Program-made: the position numbers and the translations under genes
The notes under the pieces: model-generated
What the model saw: the letters and a program-made list of their open reading frames with translations, nothing else
Told to the model about the DNA's origin: nothing
Database searches by the model: none
From: Lingula anatina
Lineage: Eukaryota; Brachiopoda; Lingulata; Lingulida; Lingulidae
Direction: 5' to 3'
Assembly: GCF_001039355.2 (NCBI RefSeq)
Contig: NW_019775596.1
Coordinates: forward strand, 188,001 to 230,722
Length of the DNA: 42,722 bases
Part shown: positions 1 through 11,409 of the stretch, piece after piece
How positions within the stretch are numbered: position 1 is the first letter of the stretch
Layout: each line of letters starts with the position of its first letter

Positions 1-370
1 CAATTAAGATACAGTATGTCTGTTAACCTTTTTATGGTGAGGAAACTTAAGAAGACGTTTGCTTCAGCTTGCTCCTGTCAAAAGTGCTGGATGAAATCAG
101 GAATATATAAGTTCTGTACAATTTGCATGATATTTTAAATGACAGGATTAAATGCTAGTTATCATTCACCAAAGCGTTATAGGTTCTCTTTTATTATTGT
201 CATGTGTTTCTTGTGACCTCAAAAACTGCGTGTTTTCAATATATTCTAGTATGCATATCATCGTGCAACCCTTCTCAGTGCACCATCTGATTCCGATCAC
301 CTCACAGTAGAAAGCCAATTTGGTCCCTCAGTTGTCCTGTATACGCCCGCTGTCTCTGAGGCGAGTTCAC
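1..370. repeat. Direct duplication, copy A (left of receptor gene)
   Basis: This stretch matches 2592-2952 in the same orientation. Shared runs include CTCACAGTAGAAAGC, TCAGCTTGCTCCTGTCA and GGTTCTCTTTTATT-like segments, with many substitutions and small indels between; I judge about three quarters identity by eye. The copy begins at the window edge, so it may extend further left. No coding frame runs through it. Confidence 0.7.
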
Positions 371-2591
371 AAATACTGTGTACTCTGTGTTTATGTCCTC
401 ATGAACCTCAGTGAGACGGCATCACAACAGGCGTGTCTGCAAGCCATTCCATATTTCCTTAGTAAAGTGCATGTTCACCTGCTGCGCACATCATGATCGG
501 TGCATTTCATTCGATTGAAATATCAAATACAAAATAAAGACACTGTAAACTGAAAAAGCTTAACTTTTTAAAGAGAAGGGAAGTTTATTTCTGAATTTTA
601 AAAGAAGGAAATTTAAAGGAACACAAGGAGAGGCTTGTTACTTGAATTAAGGCATTCGAGGCAAGTGCGTCTCCGCAAAAATATCTAGTTACTGAAGCTC
701 AATTATTTTTCTTTCGTTGGGATGAGGGACGATTGACAAACAATCTTATTTCTCACGACAGACAGGACGCTGTAAAAGAATATATAGGACCAAACGAGTT
801 TTAGGTAGCGTTTGGCTGCACTGGATTAGGAATGCAATGCCGACGTCCACATGGACGTTCTTGTAAATGAAATCAAACGTTGTCACATGCTTTGGCCGAT
901 TTGGTGGTACCTTTCTCTTCCAGCTTGGCATTGCTGCTGCCCACCTTATCGTGCTCGCAGATCAAAACAATATAATTCTTTAATGACAAGAACATAAAGC
1001 AACTAGATTGGCAAATTTTCTGAATATCTTAATTCCATGGAGCATTGTAGGGTCGATCTGGACCGTGCTTTAAGGAGGATAGAGGCTCAGAAAATTACAA
1101 TGAAAGAGCTGAGACAGGTATTTCTCTAAGGGTGGTCTTATATCTCAGCCAAGCATACATCAGCAAACTGGATTGAGCCCATGCCTGGAAAAAAAGATGG
1201 CGTCACCCGGGTTCGTGACAATTTCACGAGATACCATCTCTGTGATGCAGCCATTAGCATTGCCTTTTGATGAACCTAGTATTCTTTTCTCAATCCATAC
1301 TTCCTTGAACACGACGTATTGTCAATAAATAACCAACTTTGTAATTGAGGACCACAAGGGAATCAAAGGAAAAAAATTCTTCACATGTACAATGATCTGA
1401 AAAAAGAATATGAAATTATGATTAAAACACTAGTGAGATGGTTGAATAATGCAGTTTGTCTATATTTTACTTCTGTCAAAAAATCACATCATTTCAGCAG
1501 AGAAGAGTGCAGATATTTTCGATTGCTAATGAATGATTCAATATTACCGGTCAGTTATCAGTTTAATTGATACAAGACCAAGATAGACCCCGCTGTTAGG
1601 TTTCTACGGAATAATTTATGTTACTGTAAGGTTTTGTTACTTAAAAAACCCATTCTGTCATATAACTTTATGCACAACTATAGATATAAGATGTGAAGTT
1701 GTCCTGCATAAGACACGTACATAAATTGAATTTGGAGAAGAGATTGACTGTATTTGTAATCCTTGGTAATGACCACAGTTACTGAGAAACTGAGGCATTG
1801 AACGAAAAGGCATGTTGATGTGTACATGAAATTCCATCACATCTGTTTTTCTTCGATATGTGTTAAGTATCATATATGGTACAAGAATAATCAAATGGTA
1901 TTTAAAAACCTAAAGGACTCAAGGATTTTTTTAATGGTATGTGGGCACATGCATAGAAACACACTTCGCTTAGACATCACATTTAAAACAGAACCATAAT
2001 TAGCTAAGGACGATAAAAAGATGGGAAATTACTGGGTTTATCTCGTTTCATTATAGGCCTTTGGGGGTGGGGGGTGGGGGGTTGGGGGGATGGGTGGGGG
2101 AGGAAGTGTGTATCGAAAGGTGGGGAAGTTTAAGGGCCGGGCCTACTGTAACCATTTTTCTGGGATCTGTAACGTCAGGATTAAAGTTCAGTTGCAATCA
2201 GAATGTGTGAATAAACCCAGATTCGAAAGTCTGCATATCTTAAAGAGATGGGGACGTACCTCAGTCCACCTAGAAAGCGTTTAACATTATACTGAAATGG
2301 ACAGGAAATGTGTGCATGCAAATACACTTTTGCCTGAAGCAACCTCTCAACTCATTTAAGCAGTCCCTTTAAGAAAAAACATAGATCAAAGTGCTGTCCT
2401 GAGAGAGAGGGCACGCGGCTATTTGCACAAAAAAAAAACTTAATTAGCGCTTTGTCAAGAAACGGCCACCGGGCATCTCTGTAATACTGTATAGAGCTTT
2501 TGTAATCGTTGATAATGGACAATTTGGTGTGAGACACCTGCCCCTTGTCTTGGAATAAACATATATATACGTGTATATTTCAAAGAGCGTT
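371..2591. other. Non-coding upstream region without a recognised gene
   Basis: Only short frames under 80 codons occur here and none resembles a known family or shows exon-like splice borders. The one notable component is a G-run tract near 2063-2106. The rest is AT-rich single-copy-looking DNA lying between the two copies of the 370-bp duplication. Confidence 0.5.
2063..2106 (+). repeat. G-run tract, potential G-quadruplex
   Basis: Five or more runs of three to six guanines are separated by one or two bases. This satisfies the G3+N1-7 quadruplex pattern on the + strand. It lies about 1.2 kb upstream of the receptor start codon. Confidence 0.6.
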
Positions 2592-2952
2592 CAATCAAGA
2601 AATGGCTGTTGACCGTCTATGGTGAGAAAACTTAAGAAGCCGTTTGCCTCAGCTTGCTCCTGTCATAACTGATGAGATCAGGTATATATGAAGTCTGTAC
2701 AGTTCGCATGATACTTTAAATGACAAGATTAATTGCTAGTTACCATTCATCCTGAGCGCCAGGAGTTCTCTTTTATTGTTGCTGTGTTTCTTTGTTACCT
2801 CTAATACTGGGGTGTTGTCGATCTATTATTGTATATTATTGTCCGACCTTTCTCAGTGCGCCGTGTAATTGCAATCACCTCACAGTAGAAAGCGAATCTA
2901 GTTTTTCAGTTGTCCCGCACATAACCGCTGTGATTGAGGCCAGTTCATGCGC
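2592..2952. repeat. Direct duplication, copy B (upstream of receptor gene)
   Basis: This is the second copy of the 1-370 segment, same orientation. It ends about 400 bp before the receptor start codon. It contains a TATA-like ATATATGA motif where copy A has ATATATAA, so it could include the receptor promoter or an untranslated first exon, but the sequence alone does not show a transcription start. Confidence 0.7.
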
Positions 2953-3349
2953 ATAGTAAAATTATCTTCCTTCCATGGGGTAATCGTAATCAGACGACCT
3001 CATTCCATAGCATTTTGGCTTTAAAACTGAACGCTTCAGCTGTTTACCACACGGTTTTACGTGTGAATATTGGGTTTGACCACAAATTTATAGAATCAAA
3101 GTCCAAAGAAAGTCTTTAAACCATACCAACATATAACCATAGACAAATTATCATTTCAGAAAGTACGTGTATATATACATAGATGAGAGACTTAAATTAC
3201 AGAGATCACTTTTCTGAACTAAAAGTATATGAGAATATTGGTCACATGGCAATTCAAAGGTATTATCGACTAGAAAAGGCACGCAACCATCTGTGTTTTT
3301 TCATTCCTTTTTGGTAAATAACGTCAACCATGCATTTATTTCAGAAACC

Positions 3350-6118
3350 ATGGCTTCGTGGCGGTTTTTACTGTTTCGCGTAGACGTTTTAATTGTACTC
3401 CTGGGTGTTGTCGCAGATGGAATGGTCCCAGTAAAAGGGATGAGTAGCGTCGGTACAACTTACAGAACGATTGACACGGTGTCAGAGGAGGACGGACGCT
3501 TGGAGAACTCCAAAGCTAATAGAAGTATCGGTTTGTACAGCGCCGAAGTGTTCACGACAGTTGTTTCAGACTGCCTCAAAACCCACTTTTCTGGTAATGG
3601 GCAGTATACAGGGGAAAATCTGAACAGTTTTGGTCAATGTATGGTGGAATTTTGTAATGTTGGGCATGGAGATTCTGGTTGCAGGTCGTGGAAGCACTTC
3701 ACGTCTCCTTGCGGACGATTATTCAGTCCACAAAGAACCATAGGTGGGGAATACTTTCCCAATGAATTCTGCCTATGGCATATAGAGGTTCCTAAGAGCT
3801 ACATAGTTAACCTCACATTCGAAATTTTCAACTTGGTTTTTCACGAGGATTGTCCATATGATTATTTAGAAATATACGACGGGAATACTGCAGAAAGTGC
3901 ATCAATTGGGAGGTTTTGTGGCAGTTTATTTCCTTGGCATTCCTATTCGTCGACTTCTTTTATGACAGTCGAATATAAGACCGATGACCGACATGAACAC
4001 CAGCTGGGATTTAGCGCATTTTTCACAGCTCTGTCATCTAGTGCTTGGAAACCTGTGAAGGCTACAATGAACTCGATTTATATCAACAAAACCGGTATAT
4101 TGGAACATTCTTTTGATACCGTTACATTCGTGTCACAGTCACATTTTTATCATCACTTTTACATTAAGACAGATATAGGAAAGGTTCTCAACATGGCCTG
4201 GGTGTTGTATGCAACGACAAACGACTCGGCAAGTGCTGTACGCATTTTTGACGGACCATCCGAAAGAGCAAAGCAAATAATTCATCTCACGTCAGACTCT
4301 GTCCAAACCATAGGAAACACCACCGCCAGAACCCATCAGCTGTATGTCATCCTTGAGCAAAGCAGGTCCGTCGCATCTATGTTGTTTTCGGCAACTTTTG
4401 CCTCAAACTGGATGCAGCCGTGTGGCCAGACCTCAAGCCCATGGAGCTCCCATTGTATTCAACAAAGAGCTAACATGCTCCAACTGGAGTACGTCAGCCG
4501 TGCTTCCGAATACTTGCACTACCATGTTGATTGGTTTGAGAGTGGGCGCGGTGAGTTAACATACGTGTCGCATCGCTCTGGAATGGTCGTCACGTATATT
4601 GACAGGTCTGATAGCCTTGTAGATGACAGACCCGTAGTGCTTATGCCACAGGCAGGACAGTGCCCCTATGCTGGCTTGCTCCTGTTTATAGACGGGTGGG
4701 GAGACAATGCTTCTTTGACGATCGGACCCTTGTGTACACACTTTCGGGGAATAAATATGCCTTACCAATCTTTATATGTTGTATCGTACTCTGTCGGCGG
4801 ACTTTTCGATGGGATGACCAATGGAAATGCTATTTTTTATGGACTGATAACATTCCGAAAATACCACGAACCCATGCAGGATGTGCTATTTCATCCTTAC
4901 CTTGATTTTAATCTAAACGCATCGGAGTTTGGTTATTCTAAAGTGATTAAAGGTCAGTTCAACAACGGAAGTTATGGAAGAAACTTCACAAGGAAAAAAG
5001 CAGAGGTCAATATTTTCCTGACAGAGAAACTGACATTAAAAGATTCATATTATCGGAGGTTCTTGTTTGTGTATGACCTAAGTCTTCAGGCGCCAACAGA
5101 CACGATTGATGATTTCGATATAACCATTTCATCGGATGCAGTAACAAGCAACCCCTTTACTGTTACCTTCACATCTTATTGGCTGCTTAGTAAGGTTCAA
5201 GTTCGATTAATAGTTTGGCGTCCCGATCACATCATTGATATACCATTTATCCAACCTTACCAACGGACTGAAGCTTATGTGACTGATGACTTTGAGACCA
5301 GTATGTATTACTCTTTCCCAGGATCCAACCAAACCATTCGCTTCCGAGTTTTGTTGGCAGATTTTGTTGCATTCGAAACATTTAATTTTAAAATTGCCGT
5401 TTCTTATAAAAATTTGTATGACGACTGTTTTAGCCATTCGTACCTTACTCATTTCTTTAAAACATGCGGTATTTTAAATACTCATTGCACCGTTCCTTCG
5501 GCGAAAAATGGATCCAAGATCTTGTCACAAAAGGCATTCGGAACTCTATTCAAAAGTGTTTCTGACCGTGAACATTTTTTGGCCTATACTATTTCTTTTG
5601 ATGATACAACTCAACATTGTTTCACCAGTAAAAAGGCAATGTATGGTATCAAAGAGTACTATCCCTGTGATGACCCAAGTGGTGACTGTATGATATCTTA
5701 TGTTTTTGGGACACAGGACCCATTCGTTTGGACCAGCATTTCAAATTACAGATTTCTTTTCGAATTTTACCGACCAAATGACGACAACGATTTGACTGCA
5801 ATGAGTGGAGCCTTCACGAAATATGCCTTAGATATAACGGACGGCTTCGCAAGCAGCATGGCAGAAACGACAAATTGCACAAACAGTAAATTCGGTGGAA
5901 TCGAATATCGAGGAAACTGCTACAATCTTCATTTCTCCGATGACAAGATGTCATGGGCACAGGCAAAAGATCAGTGTTCGCAAAAGGGTGGTTTCCTTGG
6001 GATGTTTCACGACAACGCTGACCTCGATTATGTGAAGAACGCATTGGCGAGGGTTTGGATATCCGACCTCTTTATCAGAAGACGCTCCCTGGTGTACATC
6101 GGACTCCGCAGTGGGAAT
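3350..6118 (+). CDS. Receptor exon 1: signal peptide, CUB, ectodomain, first part of lectin domain
   Basis: It encodes residues 1-923. The start MASWRFLLFRVDVLIVLLG is a good signal peptide. The CUB domain runs from CGRLFSP (residue 121) through the conserved CPYDYLEIYDG and GRFCGS motifs to GFSAFF. A later IFDGPS motif suggests a second, diverged CUB. The first C-type lectin domain opens at residue 843 (CYNLHFSDDKMSWAQAKDQC) and is cut after YIGLRSGN by a GTAAGT donor at 6119, phase 0. About 500 residues between the CUB-like and lectin parts match nothing I recognise. Confidence 0.85.
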
Positions 6119-9100
6119 GTAAGTAGACTAGCACGGTATGCTATCGTGTATATCGGGCTCGTGGACAGAGCATTGTTTAATACATTTCATTTTCTGTGAT
6201 GGCAGAATAGACATATTTGCATAAATTATAACCCTGTTTCCAGTTAAAAGACAGTAAGTAATAGACAAAAAAACAGTATTTGAGACATGTACTTGAAAAC
6301 AGGAGTGTGTACCCGTCTTTGGTGTGCAATTCCAACAGCAAAGTGCAAATGGAAATGGAAAACGTTATAATGTTAAACGCTTTATTATCAGAATCCTTAA
6401 AAACATTTATCTAAAAATCGAAGCTCGAGAAACAAGTGACTCTTCCTTACCTTATACTAAAATTTACATGGGTAAGTCCCATTGGCAATGTTTAAAGAAT
6501 ACTGTATTCGTTTAATTGTGGATTTTCTCATCAAATTGCGTGCAGTGATAATTGGTGACGACATTTCCCAGCTTGCCAAATTTCATCTAGCTCCGGTACT
6601 AATGATCAATAATTTTGTGGGGGACTGAAACCCGATCAATCAACTACAAGAATCACAAATGTTTATCATTTGATACACTGTACTGGGAAGTCCAACTGTA
6701 ATAAATTACCACTAAGGACTCGATTTAGAGAAAAAAAAATACATGTGGGGTTTGCAATGTTAATCATTCTAGCCCTATGTCATTTGAGACAATGAATACA
6801 TGCCACCGCCATTGTGTGTCCAGACGGTTGATTTATTGTCATGCTGACAAATATCGTTTCAATGTCCCTATGCGATTCATTCAGTTGTGCCCTGCCAAAA
6901 ATGTATTCTCTGCTGAAAATGCAATATAAAAAGTTGTTATTTTACCATGCCGGCGAAGAAACCGTTCCTACTGCGCACTGACGGCCCCACTCCCGTGTTC
7001 CTCAAGCTAAATATGAGCAGCCAGCTTCACGACATTTTCAGCACAATCTTACTTTCAGCACATTCCTCAAGCTAAAATTCCTCAAGCTAAATATGAGCAG
7101 CCAGCTTCACGACATTTTCAGCACAATCTTACTTTCAGCACAATCTTACTTTCTCCGTTCTCCTTTATTAAAGATTTAAAACATGTATTTGAAAATATTG
7201 CCGTTGTAACACATCCATGACTTAGAGATGGCATTTTCCTTAACCGATACGAATTCCAATATTTAATAAGTGAAAATTTGTTTTTAGGATCATTCAACTA
7301 TGTGGCCCGATGGAACAACCGGGGTTACAGATTGGTACGATCCAGAAAAATCTAAACCCCACTTTGAAGGAAAGTTAGCCATGTTGCAGCTAGACTCCAC
7401 GACGCGTACCTTCTTCGATCCAAACATCAGGCAACCCTTGTTTGAAGAAGGCCGGAGATGCACCATGATGGTTTTCACGTCTCCGCGCCTGTCTTCAAAT
7501 TGGGTCCAAATTCCGTGCTATCTTCCCATAAATCACACCAGCGCTCTGTGCATGCTATCATTGACTGAAAAGAAAAATGGTACTGAAGTGGTCAATTCAA
7601 ACCTAACGGAATCTACCCCTACTGTTGGGGTAAAATTAGAAGGAGACACGTCCTCCCTCAAGGCAGTGTTGTCGTCAAGGACCTGTCCAGAAACGTGGTG
7701 GTTGATTGACAGACGTTGCTACGGATTGGTTAACATGACCTTGACTATTAAGGAAAGCGGGTTCACTTGGACCAGGTCCAGTGACATTTTCGTAAATATT
7801 GAACCAGAAGAGCGCAAAAAGACCTATTTGACGGCTGAGAGATTGGCGCGAGAACTTTGTCACAAACATGGCTGGCGATTTGGTGTTATTGACAAGGCAC
7901 GTGGACAGTTGCTTGCAAACATCTTGTTAGCTTCCCGGTTGCCAACAGATAAGACCACGGTGATTGTGGAACCCGACTATGACTATGCTAACTCTACCTG
8001 CATATATGGCACTTCCGTTGCGTACTTTTCTCATATCCTGCACGAAGAATACGCCGACTTTGGCCAAAGGTATGAATTCCTAACTCTTCCGATTTCATTC
8101 TTCCTAATTTTTTCGACCATAAAATTCTTAAGTACAAGAAGCGGTTAGTAGGGGTAAGGGGTTGTTTCCACCTAATTAAGCTAATGATTAAATATTTGCA
8201 CACCAAAGGGTCCCGGTTTTGGTGAAAATCTCCCTTTCGCCCCACCTTTTACCCCCTCTCTCCTTCTTTTCTCTATCTTTTTCCTATCCTCTCTCTCTGT
8301 CTCCCCTCACAGGGACGCAGACTGAGCAAACGGCGTGGAAAGGGTTTTGAAGGGCTATATATATTGGAAGTTGGGTATTTGTACCGACTATGGTGCTCCT
8401 TTAGCATTGACTGCTAACACTAAATAAAGAAGTTATATTATTTGTGGACTGTATATCTAAAGCACTAAATTCGGAATAAATTTCATTCGTAACGGTAGAA
8501 ATAGGAATTTAGATTTAAACAGATCGCAATTTTTTTGTACAATTCTGGATAATGTATACCATGGTGACAATAGGTAAAATTGTGGGATTTGCAGGCATTT
8601 TTCCCTTAGTTACAAGTATCGTATGTCTTGAAGAGTAACTTTTTACAGTATAAACCAACTTATGCAGCCACAAACCCTTTGCACGTTTGATCATGTGCTT
8701 CTGCATATGCTTCAACGATTACTATGCAAAATCATACGAACACGCCGTTTCTTTATGCATTTCAGGAGCCGACGAACGTGGGAAATTATTAATTGCACCC
8801 TGCCAAACATTGCAGGTGAAGACATCTTCTTGGACAGCATCAAATTTGCTCTCTGTGAGAGAGACCTGACCAAGAGTTTGGACATAAATTGTAAAGCATC
8901 CGAATTCTTCCACGAGTGTTCCGACGGCACGTGTATTTTGAAACACCACAAATGTGACGGTGTAAGAGATTGCATCAACGGGGATGACGAATCAGGTTGT
9001 CGTGACTTGCATGTCAAACAGAACAGCGAACTATCTAAACTGGGCAGCGAATGTGGATTCCATGGATTTCCTTGCGACAACGGACAGTGTATCCCTGTCT

Positions 9101-11409
9101 CCAAATTTTGTGATTTCTACCCGGACTGCCCCGATGAATCAGATGAGAAATACTGTCGGCACCCTCCCTGTGACCCGAACCAGTTCCGTTGTTTTCGTGG
9201 CCAGTGCGTGCCTCTACAAAACCGCTGTGACAGAGTGCAAGACTGCCTCGATGGCACAGACGAACAGGGTTGTGGTTCTTTGCAAGAAGACTGCAACGGT
9301 TTCGTATGCTTTTCTGGGCACTGCTTGGCTGACCGATATATCCGAGATGGTGTCTATGATTGCCCTGGAAATTTTGGAGAAGACGAGAATGCGACGCAGA
9401 TAGCTTTCTCGTGCAAGACTAACATGGTTCCCTGTGAAGATGGCAGTAATATCTATTTCTGCCCTTGGAACGCTTGCATTCATGACATTCTAGGAGACGG
9501 CACTGTTGCGTACTGCAGAAGTGGCGACCATTTAAAAGGGTGTCAAGACATTCCTTGTTCTAGCCAAAATCTTTTTAAATGCCCCAACTCATATTGCATA
9601 AATCTGCACAGTATTTGCGATGGCGTCCAAAATTGTCCTGGTGCAGAAGACGAGCAGAATTGCACGACACATACGTATTCATGTCCAGGTGCTTTTCGCG
9701 GTAAAGGAGACGGGTTTTGCGTACATGTGTCAGAACTTTGTGACGGACAGCAACACTGTAAGAAAAGTGGGGACGACGAGAAGTTTTGCGGGCACGTGAC
9801 CTGCCCGCAAGAATGCAACTGCTTAGGGGAATCGATGCATTGTGTTAATAAGGACTTAACATACATACCCACGTATTCTTTCAACCTAAGGGGGCTGATT
9901 CTTTCTGGCAATCCCCTTGAATTGTCAAACAGAACGTTTGATCAGCTAATATACTTGGTCAAGTTGGACATTTCAAATTGCGGACAACAAACACTACCAA
10001 AGAACATATTTCGAGGGCTCCATAACTTACGTGATTTAAATCTATCTCACAATTATCTGACAGCAGTTGAAGGGCACATGTTTCAAGATATGCATTTTTT
10101 GACAAATTTGGTCTTAACGAATAATCCAATTGCCACAGTTTTAGGTTATGCATTTATTGGGTTGCAGTCTTTGCAACACTTGACGCTGGCTAACATGATG
10201 ATTAATTTTATTGATGCAAATGCCTTTATAGGTCTAAAAAATCTAAAAACTTTGGATTTGAGCCATAACAATTTGGATACCCTTTACGACGGGACTCTGG
10301 CTCCTTTTGCGTTTTTAAACGAACTTAACCTCGAAGGAAACCCTCTTGCCAACGTAAACGCCAGTGCCTTTTCAATTTTAAACGCGGACCTCCTATTTAA
10401 AAGTGGTTTAGCGAGGTTGTGTTGTATAGCTAATCAGGTGATGAAATGCACGCCTCAGCCTGCCGGTCTGGTCACGTGTTCGGACTTGATCTCCGATGTT
10501 TTCTTAAAAGTGGTCATTTGGGTTTTATGTTTGGTTGCATTGTTAGGTAACCTGGCAGTTATTGGTTGGGTTCACGTCAGAGGGTCTCAAAGGAATGATA
10601 TGGGTTTGGTCTTGGTTGTTTTTGTGGCGCTTTGTCAGGTCCTCTCCGGCATATACATGCTCGTTTTGGCTGTGGTGGACCAATTGTTTCGAGGAGAGTT
10701 TTTCCTTCACATTAACAATTGGACACACCATTGGTTGTGCAAATCAGCGGCGTGCATTCTGAGCGTTTCCATCGGAACCACTATGTACCTTATGGTTGCA
10801 ATATTGGCAGAAGATATTCGTTTATTGATTTTTCCTGGTGTGAAAATTCCAAAGAAAAGCTACCTGATTTCGTCGGGCATGGTAGTTGTTTTTTACACTG
10901 TCCTAAGCGCAATGTCAGTGATACACGGTTCCGATAGATCGAGTTTCTGTACTTTATTTGATCACACGAATGAAACGACCGCTCCGTTAGACTGGTTACT
11001 GATATTTTTTAACTTTCTCCCTTTGGCATTCCTCATATTTTTGTTGGTTGTTTTGTATAAATCGTGGTCTAAAATCAGAGATTGGGACATCGAGCAGGAT
11101 GCTTATACTCGTTGGACACAGGGTTTTGTCTGGATTATTTTTTCATTATTCGCGAACTGGTTTTCAATTTTGATTGCCAAGTTATATGAAAGTGGTGTTG
11201 TGTCTGTTGTAGATTATGAAGGAATTCTTTTACTTCTTGTCATGCCGGCGAGTCTCACGCTAAATCCGTTTGTTTATGTGTATTGTAAACCAAAGGAACT
11301 CGAGCATCTCGCAGGCAGGAGTAGTGACAGTAAAATCATGGCCCAATCAACAGAAGTGCCACTTACCCTCCGTGAAGGCAAATTTTCACTGACACAAAGT
11401 GGAACTTAA
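3350..11409 (+). CDS. GRL101-like chimeric GPCR (CUB, C-type lectin, LDLa, LRR, 7TM)
   Basis: Whole coding region, join 3350-6118, 7288-8069, 8766-11409: 6,195 nt, 2,064 residues plus stop. Phases agree at both junctions (0, then 2). Order: signal peptide (1-24), CUB (about 121-227), a second CUB-like segment (about 240-340), a long unassigned ectodomain to about 840, C-type lectin-like domains at about 843-1005 and 1056-1216, LDLa modules 1226-1525, LRR N-cap and repeats from 1530, then seven membrane helices from 1762 to about 2025. It is a single-pass-plus-7TM type plasma-membrane receptor with a very large ligand-binding ectodomain. LDLa plus LRR plus rhodopsin-like 7TM is the layout of Lymnaea GRL101 and type C LGR/relaxin receptors; CUB and lectin domains are additions. 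The ligand is unknown. An upstream in-frame ATG at 3293 is probably intronic, because TTTATTTCAG ends at 3343, seven bases before the well-placed ATG (aaaccATGg). Confidence 0.85.
6119..7287 (+). other. Receptor intron 1
   Basis: The intron has a GTAAGT donor and a TGTTTTTAG acceptor at 7287. It contains an 80-bp tandem duplication (6998-7142). I see no coding exon, since the lectin domain reads in frame straight across the junction. Confidence 0.75.
6998..7142. repeat. 80-bp-period tandem duplication
   Basis: A 65-bp segment beginning TTCCTCAAGCTAAATATGAG occurs identically at 6998-7062 and 7078-7142, and a shorter third echo of its ending follows at once. Perfect identity implies a recent duplication or polymerase slippage. 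Confidence 0.9.
7288..8069 (+). CDS. Receptor exon 2: end of lectin domain 1 and most of lectin domain 2
   Basis: It encodes residues 924-1184 in part. The first codons DHSTMWPDGTTGVTDWYDP complete the lectin WxDG and W signature, ending near NWVQIPCYLP. A second lectin-like domain opens at CPETWWLIDRRCYG (residue 1056). The donor is AAAG|GTATGA at 8070 and the exon leaves two bases. Calcium-site motifs (EPN/QPD, WND) are not evident in domain 2, so carbohydrate binding there is doubtful. Confidence 0.85.
8070..8765 (+). other. Receptor intron 2
   Basis: GT at 8070, acceptor ATGCATTTCAG ending at 8765. It includes a CT-rich stretch around 8270-8310 and otherwise AT-rich sequence. No coding content is recognised. 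Confidence 0.75.
8766..11409 (+). CDS. Receptor exon 3: lectin 2 end, LDLa modules, LRRs and 7TM domain
   Basis: One 2,644-nt exon encodes residues 1184-2064. Lectin domain 2 ends at FALCE (about 1214). LDLa modules follow: clear ones at 1226-1262, 1280-1314, 1319-1353, 1448-1483 and 1490-1525, each with the acidic CDxxxDCxxxxDE-type calcium cage, plus two degenerate modules between 1354 and 1447. The LRR N-cap CPQECNC starts at 1530; six or seven LRRs carry LxxLxLxxN cores. A cysteine-containing hinge precedes helix 1 (VVIWVLCLVALLGNLAVIGW). Helix 7 ends with LNPFVYVY, the NPxxY motif. The tail is about 40 residues. Residues normally critical for class A activation are altered (see findings). 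Stop TAA at 11407. Confidence 0.88.

Noticed and set aside
3293-3349. In-frame upstream ATG adding 19 residues to the receptor
   Set aside because: An acceptor-like TTTATTTCAG ends at 3343, and the residues before the Met at 3350 would displace the signal peptide. The ATG at 3350 has better context.
4344-5693. Several overlapping frames on both strands inside receptor exon 1
   Set aside because: They are alternative-frame shadows of a long coding exon and have no family resemblance.
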